A DNA stretch of 64,000 nt from Pseudobutyrivibrio ruminis CF1b (GCF_000424005.1 NZ_AUJB01000013.1:62001-126000); one strand, 5' to 3'; positions 42,740 to 51,630 are shown, counted from the first letter of the stretch. Notes: generated from the sequence alone by a model not told the origin. Program-made: numbers and translations.

Positions 42740-44008
42740 ATGAAGGTTTTAATCGTTGGTAGTGGCGGTAGAGAGCATGCCATTGTTCTTGCAGTATCAC
42801 GTAGCCCACAGGTAGATAAGATTTACTGCGCACCAGGAAATGCAGGTATTGCAGAGCTTGCAGAGTGCGTAGATATTAAGGCTATGGAGTTTGATAAGCT
42901 TGTAGCTTTTGCAAAGGAAAAGGAAATCGACCTTACTGTAATCGGTATGGACGACCCACTTGTAGGTGGTGTTGTAGATAAGTTTGAGGAGGCAGGCCTT
43001 CGTTGCTTCGGTCCTAGAAAGAATGCAGCTATTATCGAGGGCTCAAAGGCATTCTCTAAGGACCTAATGAAGAAGTACAATATACCAACAGCAGGTTATG
43101 AGAATTTCACAGATCCAGAGGCGGCTTTAAAATATCTTGAGACAGCAAAGTATCCAATCGTTCTCAAGGCTGACGGTCTTGCGCTTGGCAAGGGCGTTCT
43201 TATTTGCGAAACTCACGAGGATGCTGTTGCAGGTGTTGCTGAAATTATGCAGGATAAGAAGTTTGGCGATGCAGGTAACACTATGGTTATCGAGGAATTT
43301 ATGACAGGCCGTGAGGTTTCTGTACTCTCATTTGTAGACGGAAATACAGTAAAGATTATGTCATCTGCGCAGGATCATAAGCGCGCAGGTGATGGAGATA
43401 CAGGTCTTAACACTGGTGGCATGGGCAACTTCTCACCATCCCCATTCTTTACAAAGGAAATTGAAGAATACTGCCAGAAGAATATCTTCCAGGCTACTGT
43501 AGATGCTATGAAGGCAGAGGGCAGACCATTCAAGGGAGTTATCTTCTTCGGACTTATGCTTACAGAGGATGGCCCAAAGGTGCTTGAGTATAATGCTCGC
43601 TTTGGTGATCCAGAGGCACAGGTAGTTCTTCCAAGACTTCAGAACGATATCATCGATGTATTTAATGCTTGTATCGATGGCACACTTGATCAGGTGGACC
43701 TCCAGTTCTCTGATGAAGCTTGCGTATGTGTAGTTCTTGCATCAGATGGTTATCCAGTTGCATACAAGAAGGGATTCCCAATCACTGGCTTTGAGAAGTT
43801 CAATAACAAGGATTACTATTGCTTCCATGCTGGAACAGCTAAGAATGACAAGGGAGAGATCGTCACAAATGGTGGCAGAGTACTTGGAATAACAGCTCTT
43901 GGAAAAGACCTTGTAGAGGCTCGTGCAAAGGCATACGAGGCTACTGAGTGGATTGATTTTGAGAACAAATATATGAGACACGATATCGCAAATGCGATAT
44001 TAAAATAA
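42740..44008 (+). CDS. purD: Phosphoribosylamine-glycine ligase (GAR synthetase)
   Basis: ATP-grasp enzyme joining phosphoribosylamine and glycine. 422 residues. KVLIVGSGGREHAIVLAVSR, PIVLKADGLALGKGVLIC, NTGGMGNFSPSPF and LEYNARFGDPEAQVVLPRL are diagnostic. AAAGGAG ribosome site. End of the purMND unit. A palindrome (CGATATCGCAAATGCGATAT) spans the end of the gene but lacks a T run. Confidence 0.96.
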   Translation: MKVLIVGSGGREHAIVLAVSRSPQVDKIYCAPGNAGIAELAECVDIKAMEFDKLVAFAKEKEIDLTVIGMDDPLVGGVVDKFEEAGLRCFGPRKNAAIIEGSKAFSKDLMKKYNIPTAGYENFTDPEAALKYLETAKYPIVLKADGLALGKGVLICETHEDAVAGVAEIMQDKKFGDAGNTMVIEEFMTGREVSVLSFVDGNTVKIMSSAQDHKRAGDGDTGLNTGGMGNFSPSPFFTKEIEEYCQKNIFQATVDAMKAEGRPFKGVIFFGLMLTEDGPKVLEYNARFGDPEAQVVLPRLQNDIIDVFNACIDGTLDQVDLQFSDEACVCVVLASDGYPVAYKKGFPITGFEKFNNKDYYCFHAGTAKNDKGEIVTNGGRVLGITALGKDLVEARAKAYEATEWIDFENKYMRHDIANAILK

Positions 44009-44020
44009 GAGGATTTTTCC

Positions 44021-44050
44021 TTGCAATCATCGGCTGATTTATGATATATT
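44021..44050 (+). promoter_or_regulatory. tRNA-Leu promoter
   Basis: TTGCAA, 18-base spacer, TATATT, about 58 bases before the mature tRNA. A short inverted repeat (TCGATG / CATCGA) lies in the 5' leader. Confidence 0.65.
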
Positions 44051-44108
44051 ATCTAGGTCGATGAGCCGACATCGAGGTCGTAGATTTTATATCAAGACCT
44101 TGATTCAT

Positions 44109-44189
44109 GCGGATGTGGCGGAATTGGCAGACGCGCTAGATTTAGGTTCTAGTGTCCCCGACGTGCAGGTTCAAGTCCTGTCATCCGCA
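44109..44189 (+). tRNA. tRNA-Leu (anticodon UAG)
   Basis: Acceptor stem GCGGATG / CATCCGC closes perfectly, with A as discriminator. D-arm has GGCGGAATTGGCAGACGC; the anticodon loop TTTAGGT sits in stem CTAGA / TCTAG, giving anticodon TAG. A long variable arm follows (class II), then the T arm with TTCAAGT. CCA is not encoded. Reads CUA and probably other CUN leucine codons. Confidence 0.96.
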
Positions 44190-44193
44190 TTAA

Positions 44194-44223
44194 GCGCCAG
44201 ATAAAAATCTGGCGCATTTTTTT
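44194..44223 (+). terminator. Terminator after tRNA-Leu
   Basis: Perfect 9-bp stem GCGCCAGAT / ATCTGGCGC, AAAA loop, then A and seven T. Confidence 0.93.
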
Positions 44224-44237
44224 GTTTATAATTACTA

Positions 44238-44281
44238 TTACTACGGGAACCGTTATATTGTATAATGGTTTCCGTATTTTT
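44238..44281 (+). promoter_or_regulatory. Promoter overlapped by a 15-bp inverted repeat, upstream of the pectate lyase
   Basis: TTACTA (44238), 17-base spacer, TATAAT (44261-44266). Arms 44243-44257 and 44261-44275 pair along 15 bp with two G-U, with a TTG centre, followed by ATTTTT. Either an operator laid over the -10 box or a terminator for upstream transcripts. AAGGAG at 44284 then serves the ATG at 44297. Confidence 0.6.
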
Positions 44282-44296
44282 ATAAGGAGATATGTT

Positions 44297-45883
44297 ATGT
44301 TAGGAAAAATGTTAAAAAAGAAGATAGCAGTTGCCCTTACATGTGCAATGGTTGTCAGCTTGTTGCCTTCTGTTCCAGTTTCTGCAGCAAGCACATTAAT
44401 TCCAAATGGCTGGTATTACATTAAAAATGTAAGTAGTCAGAAATACGTTGAGGTTGCTGGGGAAAAAGATTCAAACGGAGCTAATGTTCAGCAGTATCAG
44501 GGCGTTGGAAATCAGGGACAGAAATGGTATGTTTCAAATGTAGGAAATAACTACATCACTATTAAGAGCGGGCTTAATGGTGGAAGAATGATGGATGTTG
44601 CAAACGGTGCAAAGACTAGCGGCACTAATGTACAGATCTATCAGGCTAATGGCGCTGATGCGCAGATTTTCAAGGTGAAGCACAGAGGTAATAAGGAATA
44701 TTCTATTACTGCTAAATGTTCAGGAAACAAGATGGCTCTTACTGTTAGCGGCACATCAAATGGTGGAAATGTTTACCTTTCATCATCTAATGGTGCAGGT
44801 GCTCAGTTATTCAAGTTCGAAAGCATTGGTTCTTCTAATGAGAATCCTTCAAAGGGAGAGGATAAGAACAAGAACAAGGATAAGGACAAAGACAAGGGCA
44901 ATGGTTCAGGTAACCAGGGCGGTAACAATAATGGTGGAAACAACTCAGGTTCTCAGGAGCCAGTTGTATCTGGAAATTCAATCGAGGTTAAGAATGGTGG
45001 CACCACACTTTCAGCTGCTATTAGCAAGGCAAAGTCAGGTACTACAATCGTAATCAACGGTACAGTTAAGTCAGGTGCTGTCAAGGTTCCTTCAGGTGTT
45101 CATATTACTGGAAAGAACAATGCTGTAATTGATTTTTCATCTACATCAGGAAGTAATGGAAGAGGTCTTACATTCGAAGGTAATGGTAGTAAGGTTTCTT
45201 ACATCACTGTAAAGAACGCTTCTGATAACGGTTTATATATCACAGGTTCTAACAACACATTTACAAGTGTAGAGGCTTGCTACAATCAGGATGCAGGCTT
45301 CCAGGTTTGCAATGGTGGTGCATACAACAAGTTCATCAAGTGTCACTCACATCACAATGCAGATGCAAAGGGTGAAAATGCAGATGGATTCGCTAACAAG
45401 CTTCACTCAGGTGAAGGCAACTACTATGAAGAGTGTATCGCAGATTACAACAGTGATGACGGCTGGGACTGCTACGCAGCTCACGGCGCTGTTACACTTG
45501 TAAACTGTCAGGCCAATTACAATGGATACTGCAACGGTATCTATGGCGATGGTAACGGCTTTAAGATGGGTGGAGTAGACAACAAGACTCCAGGTCAGAA
45601 GGCACACCTTGATCCTTTAAAGCATACACTTACAGGATGCTCTGCGAAGGGCAATCTTGCATCAGGTTTCGACAGAAACAATCAGAGCGGTGTTGTTACA
45701 ATGAAGAATTGCACAGCTGATTCTAATAAGAAGAACAACTACAATTGGCCTGCATCTGGAAAGCCATCAGCACTTGGTTACCAGGTAACTTTTGGCAAAG
45801 CACAGATTATCGATTGCAAGTCAATCAACGGAAAGAACAATATTAGTGGTGCAGTACTTTCAGGAAAGTGCAGCGGATTCTAA
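44297..45883 (+). CDS. Secreted pectate lyase-like protein: ricin-type lectin plus PL9 beta-helix
   Basis: 528 residues. Signal peptide (about 1-33, ending VSAAS); ricin-type beta-trefoil with YYIKNVSSQKYVEV, GQKWYV and AQLFKF repeats (about 38-180); a Lys/Asp then Gly/Asn linker (about 185-230); then a right-handed beta-helix of the PL9 family. Calcium-site residues visible are D363 (NADGFANK) and D387, D388, D391 (NSDDGWD); the catalytic base is K423 (GNGFKMGG). Cleaves polygalacturonate by beta-elimination outside the cell. Start set by AAGGAG. Confidence 0.88.
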   Translation: MLGKMLKKKIAVALTCAMVVSLLPSVPVSAASTLIPNGWYYIKNVSSQKYVEVAGEKDSNGANVQQYQGVGNQGQKWYVSNVGNNYITIKSGLNGGRMMDVANGAKTSGTNVQIYQANGADAQIFKVKHRGNKEYSITAKCSGNKMALTVSGTSNGGNVYLSSSNGAGAQLFKFESIGSSNENPSKGEDKNKNKDKDKDKGNGSGNQGGNNNGGNNSGSQEPVVSGNSIEVKNGGTTLSAAISKAKSGTTIVINGTVKSGAVKVPSGVHITGKNNAVIDFSSTSGSNGRGLTFEGNGSKVSYITVKNASDNGLYITGSNNTFTSVEACYNQDAGFQVCNGGAYNKFIKCHSHHNADAKGENADGFANKLHSGEGNYYEECIADYNSDDGWDCYAAHGAVTLVNCQANYNGYCNGIYGDGNGFKMGGVDNKTPGQKAHLDPLKHTLTGCSAKGNLASGFDRNNQSGVVTMKNCTADSNKKNNYNWPASGKPSALGYQVTFGKAQIIDCKSINGKNNISGAVLSGKCSGF

Positions 45884-45907
45884 TTAAACAGAATAGCTAT
45901 TTTAGAG

Positions 45908-45938
45908 GCCTGGTGGCATTTGCTGCCGGGCTATTTTT
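45908..45938 (+). terminator. Terminator after the pectate lyase
   Basis: Stem GCCTGGTGGCA / TGCTGCCGGGC with three G-U pairs and a small loop, then TATTTTT. Confidence 0.85.
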
Positions 45939-46018
45939 GTGTACATATTTATACCCACCTAGGTGATGCATAATTTAGACAGTTGATAAACGTAGTGTTC
46001 GCCAAAGGAGGTAGAATT

Positions 46019-46120
46019 ATGAAAGGATATGTTGTTGGTGAGGGATATATGGGTCTTGTAGATGGTTCTTACGAGTTATTTGCTACTGAGGAAGAGTACT
46101 ATGAGTATGTGGCAGCCTAA
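46019..46120 (+). CDS. 33-residue acidic microprotein
   Basis: MKGYVVGEGYMGLVDGSYEL, then FATEEEYYEYVAA. An excellent AAAGGAGG lies 7 bases upstream, so it is very probably translated. I have an impression of similar short GYMG..DG.Y.LF.TE..Y.EY sequences in other Lachnospiraceae but cannot verify it. Aromatic and acidic, no membrane helix; function unknown. Confidence 0.55.
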   Translation: MKGYVVGEGYMGLVDGSYELFATEEEYYEYVAA

Positions 46121-46214
46121 GTTTGATATACAAAGGCTTCAGAGGAATATGATTGGGGAGAGCCTGTTGGTAGAGAGATATGATAAATGCAATTATTGAA
46201 ATAATATAATAATT

Positions 46215-46240
46215 AAGAGCACAGCCACAGCTGTGCTCTT
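46215..46240. terminator. Bidirectional terminator
   Basis: Perfect 10-bp stem AAGAGCACAG / CTGTGCTCTT with a CCACAG loop, flanked by A/T-rich tracts. Serves the microprotein and the leftward GH43 operon. Confidence 0.85.
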
Positions 46241-46245
46241 TCATT

Positions 46246-47220
46246 TTACTTATACTCTGGAGTAATAGTCTGGATGCTTCCATCCTCGTTGTACTTTAAC
46301 TCGCAGTACTTTACATTTCTTCTGTGGTTGATACCCTTTGAAATCTCACAGTCATGATAGAAGAGATATGACTTGCCGTGGTACTCTACGATAGAGTGGT
46401 GTGTTGTCCATCCAAGTACTGGCTCTAAGATTCTGCCCTGATATGTAAATGGGCCATATGGGTTATCTGCTACCGCATATACGATATAGTGTGTTGTTCC
46501 TGTTGAGTAAGAGAAGTAGTACTTTCCATTATGCTTGTGCATCCATGGATCTTCAAAATATCTTCTGTCTTCATCTCCAGCAAGAAGCTCGTTGCCGTTC
46601 TCATCAAGGATTACTACATCTGAAGGAGCCTTTGCAAATTCGCTCATGTCATCCTTCATAGGAGCTACCTTAGGCCATACAGCGTGCTCATTCTTTGGAG
46701 GCTCTGTACCGTTAGGATCAAACTTTCCTGTGCGGTATTTCTCGAGCTGACCGCCCCAGAGACCACCGAAGTAAATATAAACCTGTCCGTCATCATCGAT
46801 GAAAGAGCAAGGGTCAATACTAAAGCTTCCTGGAATGCATTCTGGTCTTGGCTCAAATGGGCCTGCTGGATTTTTACTTTCTGCAATACCGAGTCTGAAG
46901 TTTCCTTCTTTGTCTCTGGCTGGGAAAATTAAGTGATAAACCTCATCTTTTAATACACAGTCTGGAGCCCACATCTGGCTGCTTACCCAAGGAACATCAT
47001 CCTGATGTAAAACCATACCGTGGTCGGTGACTTCATCACTGTCTTCGCTCATTGAGAAAACATGATAATCCTCCATTTGATATTCGTCACCATTGTCGTT
47101 GTCTTCCCCGTTATGTGGAATGTCATGTGAAGGATAGATAAAAATCTTATCCTCATACACATGTGCTGATGGATCAGCCGTGAAAAGTTCAGTAATCAGG
47201 GGTTTGTTTTGTGTTTTCAT
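46246..47220 (-). CDS. Glycoside hydrolase family 43 enzyme
   Basis: Beta-xylosidase/alpha-arabinofuranosidase-type, 324 residues, one five-bladed propeller and no signal peptide, so it acts on imported oligosaccharides. Catalytic base D16 in TADPSAHVYEDKIFIYPSHD; SSQMWAPDCVLKDEVYHLIF and SIDPCSFIDDDGQVYIYFGG carry the modulating Asp; RRYFEDPWMHKHNGKYYFSY holds the likely acid Glu. Last gene of the importer operon, 40 bases after the MalG-like permease. Confidence 0.9.
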   Translation of the reverse strand: MKTQNKPLITELFTADPSAHVYEDKIFIYPSHDIPHNGEDNDNGDEYQMEDYHVFSMSEDSDEVTDHGMVLHQDDVPWVSSQMWAPDCVLKDEVYHLIFPARDKEGNFRLGIAESKNPAGPFEPRPECIPGSFSIDPCSFIDDDGQVYIYFGGLWGGQLEKYRTGKFDPNGTEPPKNEHAVWPKVAPMKDDMSEFAKAPSDVVILDENGNELLAGDEDRRYFEDPWMHKHNGKYYFSYSTGTTHYIVYAVADNPYGPFTYQGRILEPVLGWTTHHSIVEYHGKSYLFYHDCEISKGINHRRNVKYCELKYNEDGSIQTITPEYK

Positions 47221-47260
47221 TATACTCTCTTTTTTCTCCTAAATTTTTTTCACTTAGTTT

Positions 47261-48088
47261 TTAGCCCTTAACCGCACCAGCAGTTAAACCATCTACAATC
47301 TGATTTGAGAATGCGCAATATACAACGATTGTTGGTATGATTGCGATGATGATGGCTGCAAACATCTGTGAATAGTTTGTATTGTAAGGTCCAACGAATT
47401 TTGAAAGAGAAACAGGAAGTGTTTTCTTCATATCGTCAGATATAAATACCATTGCAAGTAAGAGTTCGTTCCAGTTTCCTACGAATGTCATAAGACCTGT
47501 AACGAAAAGTCCGGTCTTTCCAAGTGGAAGACATACCTTAAAGAAAATCTGGTAAATTGATGCGCCGTCGATGCAGGCACTCTCAATAAGCTCGTTTGGC
47601 ATTCCCTCAAAGAAACCAACCATGATAAATATGGTTATTGGAAGAGAGAATGTTAAATAAGGAAGAATCAAACCTGTTAGGCTGTTTGATAATCCAACCT
47701 TTGCAAAACGTGTGAAAAGTGGAATCAAAACGCAGTGTACAGGAATCATCATTCCAGTAAGGAAATAAACAAGTGCTAAATGTGAAAACTTCCAGCGTAA
47801 GCGGGCAATGCCGAATGCTGCCATAGAACCGATTATCATACTGAGAATTAATGTTACAACGCAGACGATAAATGAATTAAGTGTTGCGATACCAAGCTTA
47901 CCTGCTGTCCAAGCAAAGGTGAAGTTTTCCATTGTAGGATTTTGTGGTAATGCAAATGGAGCAGTGAAAATCTCCTTATTTGTCTTGAAGGCAACATTAA
48001 ATGTCCAAAGAAGTGGAGCCAAGTAAAGCACTGCCATGATTACCAAAAAGATGTATATAATAACTTTCCAAACTGATAAATTTTTCAT
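47261..48088 (-). CDS. Carbohydrate ABC transporter permease, MalG type
   Basis: 275 residues, six membrane spans. The EAA loop ESACIDGASIYQIFFKVCLP, which docks on the ATPase, is clear (about residue 170), as is the NWNELLLAMVF segment. Partner of the MalF-type permease 12 bases upstream. No ATPase gene is present here, so a shared MsmK/UgpC-type ATPase encoded elsewhere must energise it. Confidence 0.93.
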   Translation of the reverse strand: MKNLSVWKVIIYIFLVIMAVLYLAPLLWTFNVAFKTNKEIFTAPFALPQNPTMENFTFAWTAGKLGIATLNSFIVCVVTLILSMIIGSMAAFGIARLRWKFSHLALVYFLTGMMIPVHCVLIPLFTRFAKVGLSNSLTGLILPYLTFSLPITIFIMVGFFEGMPNELIESACIDGASIYQIFFKVCLPLGKTGLFVTGLMTFVGNWNELLLAMVFISDDMKKTLPVSLSKFVGPYNTNYSQMFAAIIIAIIPTIVVYCAFSNQIVDGLTAGAVKG

Positions 48089-48100
48089 TTCTAAAACCTC

Positions 48101-48985
48101 CTACATCTCATATGGCTCGGTCTTTACAACCTTATTTATGAACAGTGTTACAGCCAAACAAAGCACAAGGAGTAACACACCGATTGCGCTGGCATATCCG
48201 TACTTGAAGTACTTAAAGCCCTGCTGATAAAGGTGAGTTGCAAGAACTTCAGTCTTGTGGTTTGGACCACCTTCTGTCATGTTGAAAATCATGTCGAAGA
48301 ATTTCAATGAACCGATTGCGTTAAGTGACATTGCGGTTGCAACCATAGGGCGGACGAGCGGGAGAGTGATATAACGGAAGCTCTTAGCCTTGCTGCAACC
48401 ATCAATGTAACTTGCCTCATATAATGATTTGCTGATTCCGGAAATCTGAGCCATGTAAAGCATCATTGATTGTCCTACGTACTGCCATAAAGCAACGAAT
48501 GCGATTACCCACATTGGAAGGATGATGAAACCTTTTGTATCCATAAGCCAAAGTGGACCTTCCATACCAAGCTTTTGAAGAAGCTGGTTGATACCAAGCT
48601 TAGGGCTGAAAATAAACATCCATAACAGACCTAAAGCAGCTGATGAAAGAACACATGGTAAATAGATAATATTTTTGAAAAGGTTTCTTCCTTTATCTAT
48701 ATTTGTAAGAAGGGCTGCTAAGAACAGACCCATAATTAGCTGAGTTATACATGAATAAACCAAAAAGAACACAGAATTCTTTAAGGCAATTTTCAATGTT
48801 TTATCGCCAAGTAATCCCTGATAATTTTTTAATCCAACCCATTTTGCTGGTGTCAAAGCGTTGTAATCACAAAATGAGTAATACACAGATTGGCAGATTG
48901 GAATAAATAATATAAAAGTAAATAGAATTAATGCTGGCGCCATGAAAATTATGATGGCTTTTTTGTTTCTAAGTAATTTATCCAT
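48101..48985 (-). CDS. Carbohydrate ABC transporter permease, MalF type
   Basis: 294 residues, six membrane spans, the short MalF/UgpA form. The EAA loop EASYIDGCSKAKSFRYITLP is clear (about residue 195). N-terminal KAIIIFMAPALILFTFILFI and SVYYSFCDYNALTPAKWVGL are typical. Works with the binding protein upstream and the MalG-type permease downstream to import oligosaccharides for the GH43 enzyme. Confidence 0.93.
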   Translation of the reverse strand: MDKLLRNKKAIIIFMAPALILFTFILFIPICQSVYYSFCDYNALTPAKWVGLKNYQGLLGDKTLKIALKNSVFFLVYSCITQLIMGLFLAALLTNIDKGRNLFKNIIYLPCVLSSAALGLLWMFIFSPKLGINQLLQKLGMEGPLWLMDTKGFIILPMWVIAFVALWQYVGQSMMLYMAQISGISKSLYEASYIDGCSKAKSFRYITLPLVRPMVATAMSLNAIGSLKFFDMIFNMTEGGPNHKTEVLATHLYQQGFKYFKYGYASAIGVLLLVLCLAVTLFINKVVKTEPYEM

Positions 48986-49039
48986 AACTTATTTTCCTTA
49001 ATTTTTATTAAATAGACCCTAAAAAAGTTTAAAAGAATA

Positions 49040-49062
49040 GGGGCGCAGGGAAGTTGCGCCCC
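49040..49062 (-). terminator. Intercistronic hairpin after the binding-protein gene
   Basis: Perfect 8-bp GC-rich stem GGGGCGCA / TGCGCCCC; leftward it is followed by T-rich sequence. Between the binding protein and the MalF-type gene, so it should lower downstream expression relative to the binding protein. Confidence 0.8.
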
Positions 49063-49095
49063 AATATACAATAAAGGTATTGAAGAAAAAGAATG

Positions 49096-50397
49096 TTATC
49101 GGCAGTTTGCCTGGTAGAACTCTTCCATGTCGGTAGCAGCCTCAGCAGGTGTCATATCACCAAGGAATACTGATACCATTGTGTCATCGAAGTGTGAGCC
49201 TGTCTCTGTTGTAGGCATTGACTCATTGTAGAATCCGAATGTACCCTTTGCGTTCTCAAAGATATCCATTACGTAAGCAAGCTGAGCAGGTGCTGCTGAA
49301 GCATCATATTCAACCTTTGTTACAGGAATCTTTCCACCAACTTCTGCTGTGTACTTCTGAGCTGTGTCATCTGTGAAGTACTTCATGAATGCAGCGCAAG
49401 CCTCAGGAGACTTTGTTGATGAGCTCATGCAAAGTGAATCAGACTTAGCGATAAGTCTCTGTACACCTGGGAACTGGAATACACCACACTTAGACTCAAA
49501 CTCTGGGTTCTCGCCGTTAATCTGACCGATTGCCCAAGAACCCTGGATAAGGATAGCAGCTTCTTCGTTGTAGAAGTTTGCTGTAGCAACGTCGTTTGTG
49601 TCACCAGCTGCTGTAGGCTGGAAGTACTTAGAAAGGTCAAGAAGCTTTGTTGCAGCTGCCTCAAGCTTTCCATCCTCCCAAGAAGCAGAACCATCTGCAA
49701 GCTTAGAAAGGTCAACGCCCTCAGCTTCGCAAAGGTAACCAGCTACCATTGAAAGGCACCATGCTGTACCAGCTGAAATTGTGATTGGTGTAAATCCTGC
49801 TGACTGAAGCTTTTCGCAAGCGCCAAGCATTTCATCCCAGTTTGTAGGAACTTCTACACCAGCTTTTTCGAACATCTCTGTGTTATAGAAGCAGCAAGCT
49901 GCAGCTGTGTTAAGAGGTACAGCGTAGATCTTGCCGTCATATGTCTGCTGTGTGAATACTGCATCACTTGTGAATGTATCTTTCCAACCATCAGCAAGAT
50001 AGTCATCAAGTGGAGCAGCGATACCAGGTGCTACATAATCGGTAAGCTGTGGGCCTGGGCTGACAATAAATACGTCAGGTGTTTCCCCAGCAGCTACTAA
50101 CGCATTTAACTTGTCATAGTACTCTTCGAGGTTTGTTGTAACAACGTTAACGTGGTACTTGCCCTCATAATCTTTGTTGAATCTTTCAACGTTCTCCTTG
50201 TATCCAAGAGAGATAAGATCCTGTGTGGCATCCAAATCATCCCAGAACATCCAGGTGATTTCCTGAACACCATCTGCTGAACCGTCTGAACCTGAGCTTG
50301 AAGCTGAATCAGACGATCCGCCTGATGCACCGCAACCTGTAAATACAGAAGCGATCATCATTGCTGACATTAAAGTCGCAAGTAATTTCTTTTTCAT
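49096..50397 (-). CDS. Carbohydrate ABC transporter substrate-binding lipoprotein
   Basis: 433 residues, MalE-type (family 1 extracellular solute-binding). Lipoprotein signal MKKKLLATLMSAMMIASVFT with lipobox FTGC, then a Ser/Gly/Asp-rich tether. Seen: EITWMFWDDLD, GETPDVFIVSPGPQL, NTAAACCFYNTEMFEKAG and EEAAILIQGSWAIGQI. Start at 50397 because AAGGAGG lies directly before it; longer forms would lack a signal peptide at the N-terminus. Captures the oligosaccharide outside the cell. Confidence 0.93.
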   Translation of the reverse strand: MKKKLLATLMSAMMIASVFTGCGASGGSSDSASSSGSDGSADGVQEITWMFWDDLDATQDLISLGYKENVERFNKDYEGKYHVNVVTTNLEEYYDKLNALVAAGETPDVFIVSPGPQLTDYVAPGIAAPLDDYLADGWKDTFTSDAVFTQQTYDGKIYAVPLNTAAACCFYNTEMFEKAGVEVPTNWDEMLGACEKLQSAGFTPITISAGTAWCLSMVAGYLCEAEGVDLSKLADGSASWEDGKLEAAATKLLDLSKYFQPTAAGDTNDVATANFYNEEAAILIQGSWAIGQINGENPEFESKCGVFQFPGVQRLIAKSDSLCMSSSTKSPEACAAFMKYFTDDTAQKYTAEVGGKIPVTKVEYDASAAPAQLAYVMDIFENAKGTFGFYNESMPTTETGSHFDDTMVSVFLGDMTPAEAATDMEEFYQANCR

Positions 50398-50754
50398 TAC
50401 GTCTCCTCCTTTTTCTTGACAAATGATAAGCCCCCTATTTGCTATTGTGTTACATTTGTCTGTTAACTGTTTTGGTAACTTAAATTTAACACACAATTTG
50501 AACACAATCTTTAAAAATGTTGTTGATTAATTATCAAAAATTGCTCAAGTAAAGTTAATTATTGCTGAAAAATTGTGCAAAATCACTAAAAGAACTGTGG
50601 CGAAAATGATAAAATGAACAAATTCCTTAATTTTGGGGAGCAATTATTTGAAAAAACTTGATTTTAGGGCAAATAAGAGCAAAAATTGTAACGGAAATTA
50701 GTTATCAATTATTGCCTTTTGAAAAAAGGTGGTTTTTTAAGGGAGAAGAATTTT
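50398..50754. promoter_or_regulatory. Divergent control region, binding protein versus AraC regulator
   Basis: 357 bases without a gene and very AT-rich. Several related ATTGCT/AATTGTGCAA-like words recur (about 50541, 50564 and 50573), which could be half-sites for the AraC regulator. No single -35/-10 pair stands out for either gene. Confidence 0.4.
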
Positions 50755-51627
50755 ATGATAGAAAGCTTAGACGGCATCTTTGAGACCGTGAATTACAAGC
50801 AGAGTACGGGATTAAAGCTCTATGACAACACACAATATGAGGATTATCCTATGCACTGGCATCCAGCTATCGAAATAATAATGCCAGTTGAAAATGGATA
50901 TAAGATGGTTTTCTCAAATGCGGAGGTTGAACTTCGCGAGGGAGATATCTGCATAGTCTGTCCAGGTTGCGTTCATTCTATTATTGCACCGCCTACAGGT
51001 CGTCGTATTATTTTCCAGCCTAACACCACCACACTTAGATTTATGAAAGAAGTGGAAATTTTATTTTCCATTATGTCTCCTTATTGTGTCATCACACCGG
51101 AAGAGTATCCTGAGATTCATGGAACAGTTAAGGAGATGCTTATTAATATCCGTGAGGAATACATGGAGAATAATCCTTTCTCAGAGGTGAATATATATAG
51201 TCAGCTTCTGAAGATGTTAGTATTAATAGGAACAAACTATTCTAATAATAATGTAAATACAGATTACAATCCTATTGTAAAAGAAGAGTATGCTCCAAAG
51301 TTTATGGAGATCTGTGATTACATCAATGCACACTGTTCAGAGGATCTTAAATTAGATGACATAGCCGACATGAGCGGATTTAGTAAGTTCTATTTTGAGA
51401 GGCTGTTCAAGCAATTCACAGGCACTAGCTTCTATAAATATGTAAATCAAAAAAGAATAGCAAAGGCGCAGGAGCTTTTGGTTGAACCAGGTGTATCAGT
51501 AACTGATGTGGCCCTCAACTGTGGATTCACATCAATCTCATCCTTCATCCGTATGTTCAAGATACAAAAAGGATGCACACCTACCGAATTTAAGAGTATG
51601 TATTGGGCTGATACAAAAAAGGCTTGA
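50755..51627 (+). CDS. AraC-family regulator with cupin sensor domain
   Basis: 290 residues. N-terminal cupin (about 25-110: YPMHWHPAIEIIMPVENGYK, EGDICIVCPGCVHSI) for sugar sensing and a C-terminal double HTH (about 190-285: LKLDDIADMSGFSKFYFERL, FKQFTGTSFYKYVNQKRI, VALNCGFTSISSFIRMFK). Divergent from the importer operon it most likely activates. Start at 50755, behind AAGGGAG; the earlier in-frame ATG at 50719 lacks a site. Confidence 0.9.
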   Translation: MIESLDGIFETVNYKQSTGLKLYDNTQYEDYPMHWHPAIEIIMPVENGYKMVFSNAEVELREGDICIVCPGCVHSIIAPPTGRRIIFQPNTTTLRFMKEVEILFSIMSPYCVITPEEYPEIHGTVKEMLINIREEYMENNPFSEVNIYSQLLKMLVLIGTNYSNNNVNTDYNPIVKEEYAPKFMEICDYINAHCSEDLKLDDIADMSGFSKFYFERLFKQFTGTSFYKYVNQKRIAKAQELLVEPGVSVTDVALNCGFTSISSFIRMFKIQKGCTPTEFKSMYWADTKKA

Positions 51628-51630
51628 TAA

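Noticed and set aside
44222-44296. Longer N-terminus for the pectate lyase
   Set aside because: It would start inside the tRNA terminator T run and displace the signal peptide; AAGGAG at 44284 fixes the start at 44297.
50398-50505. Longer N-terminus for the oligosaccharide-binding lipoprotein
   Set aside because: It would bury the lipoprotein signal peptide; AAGGAGG directly before 50397 fixes the start.
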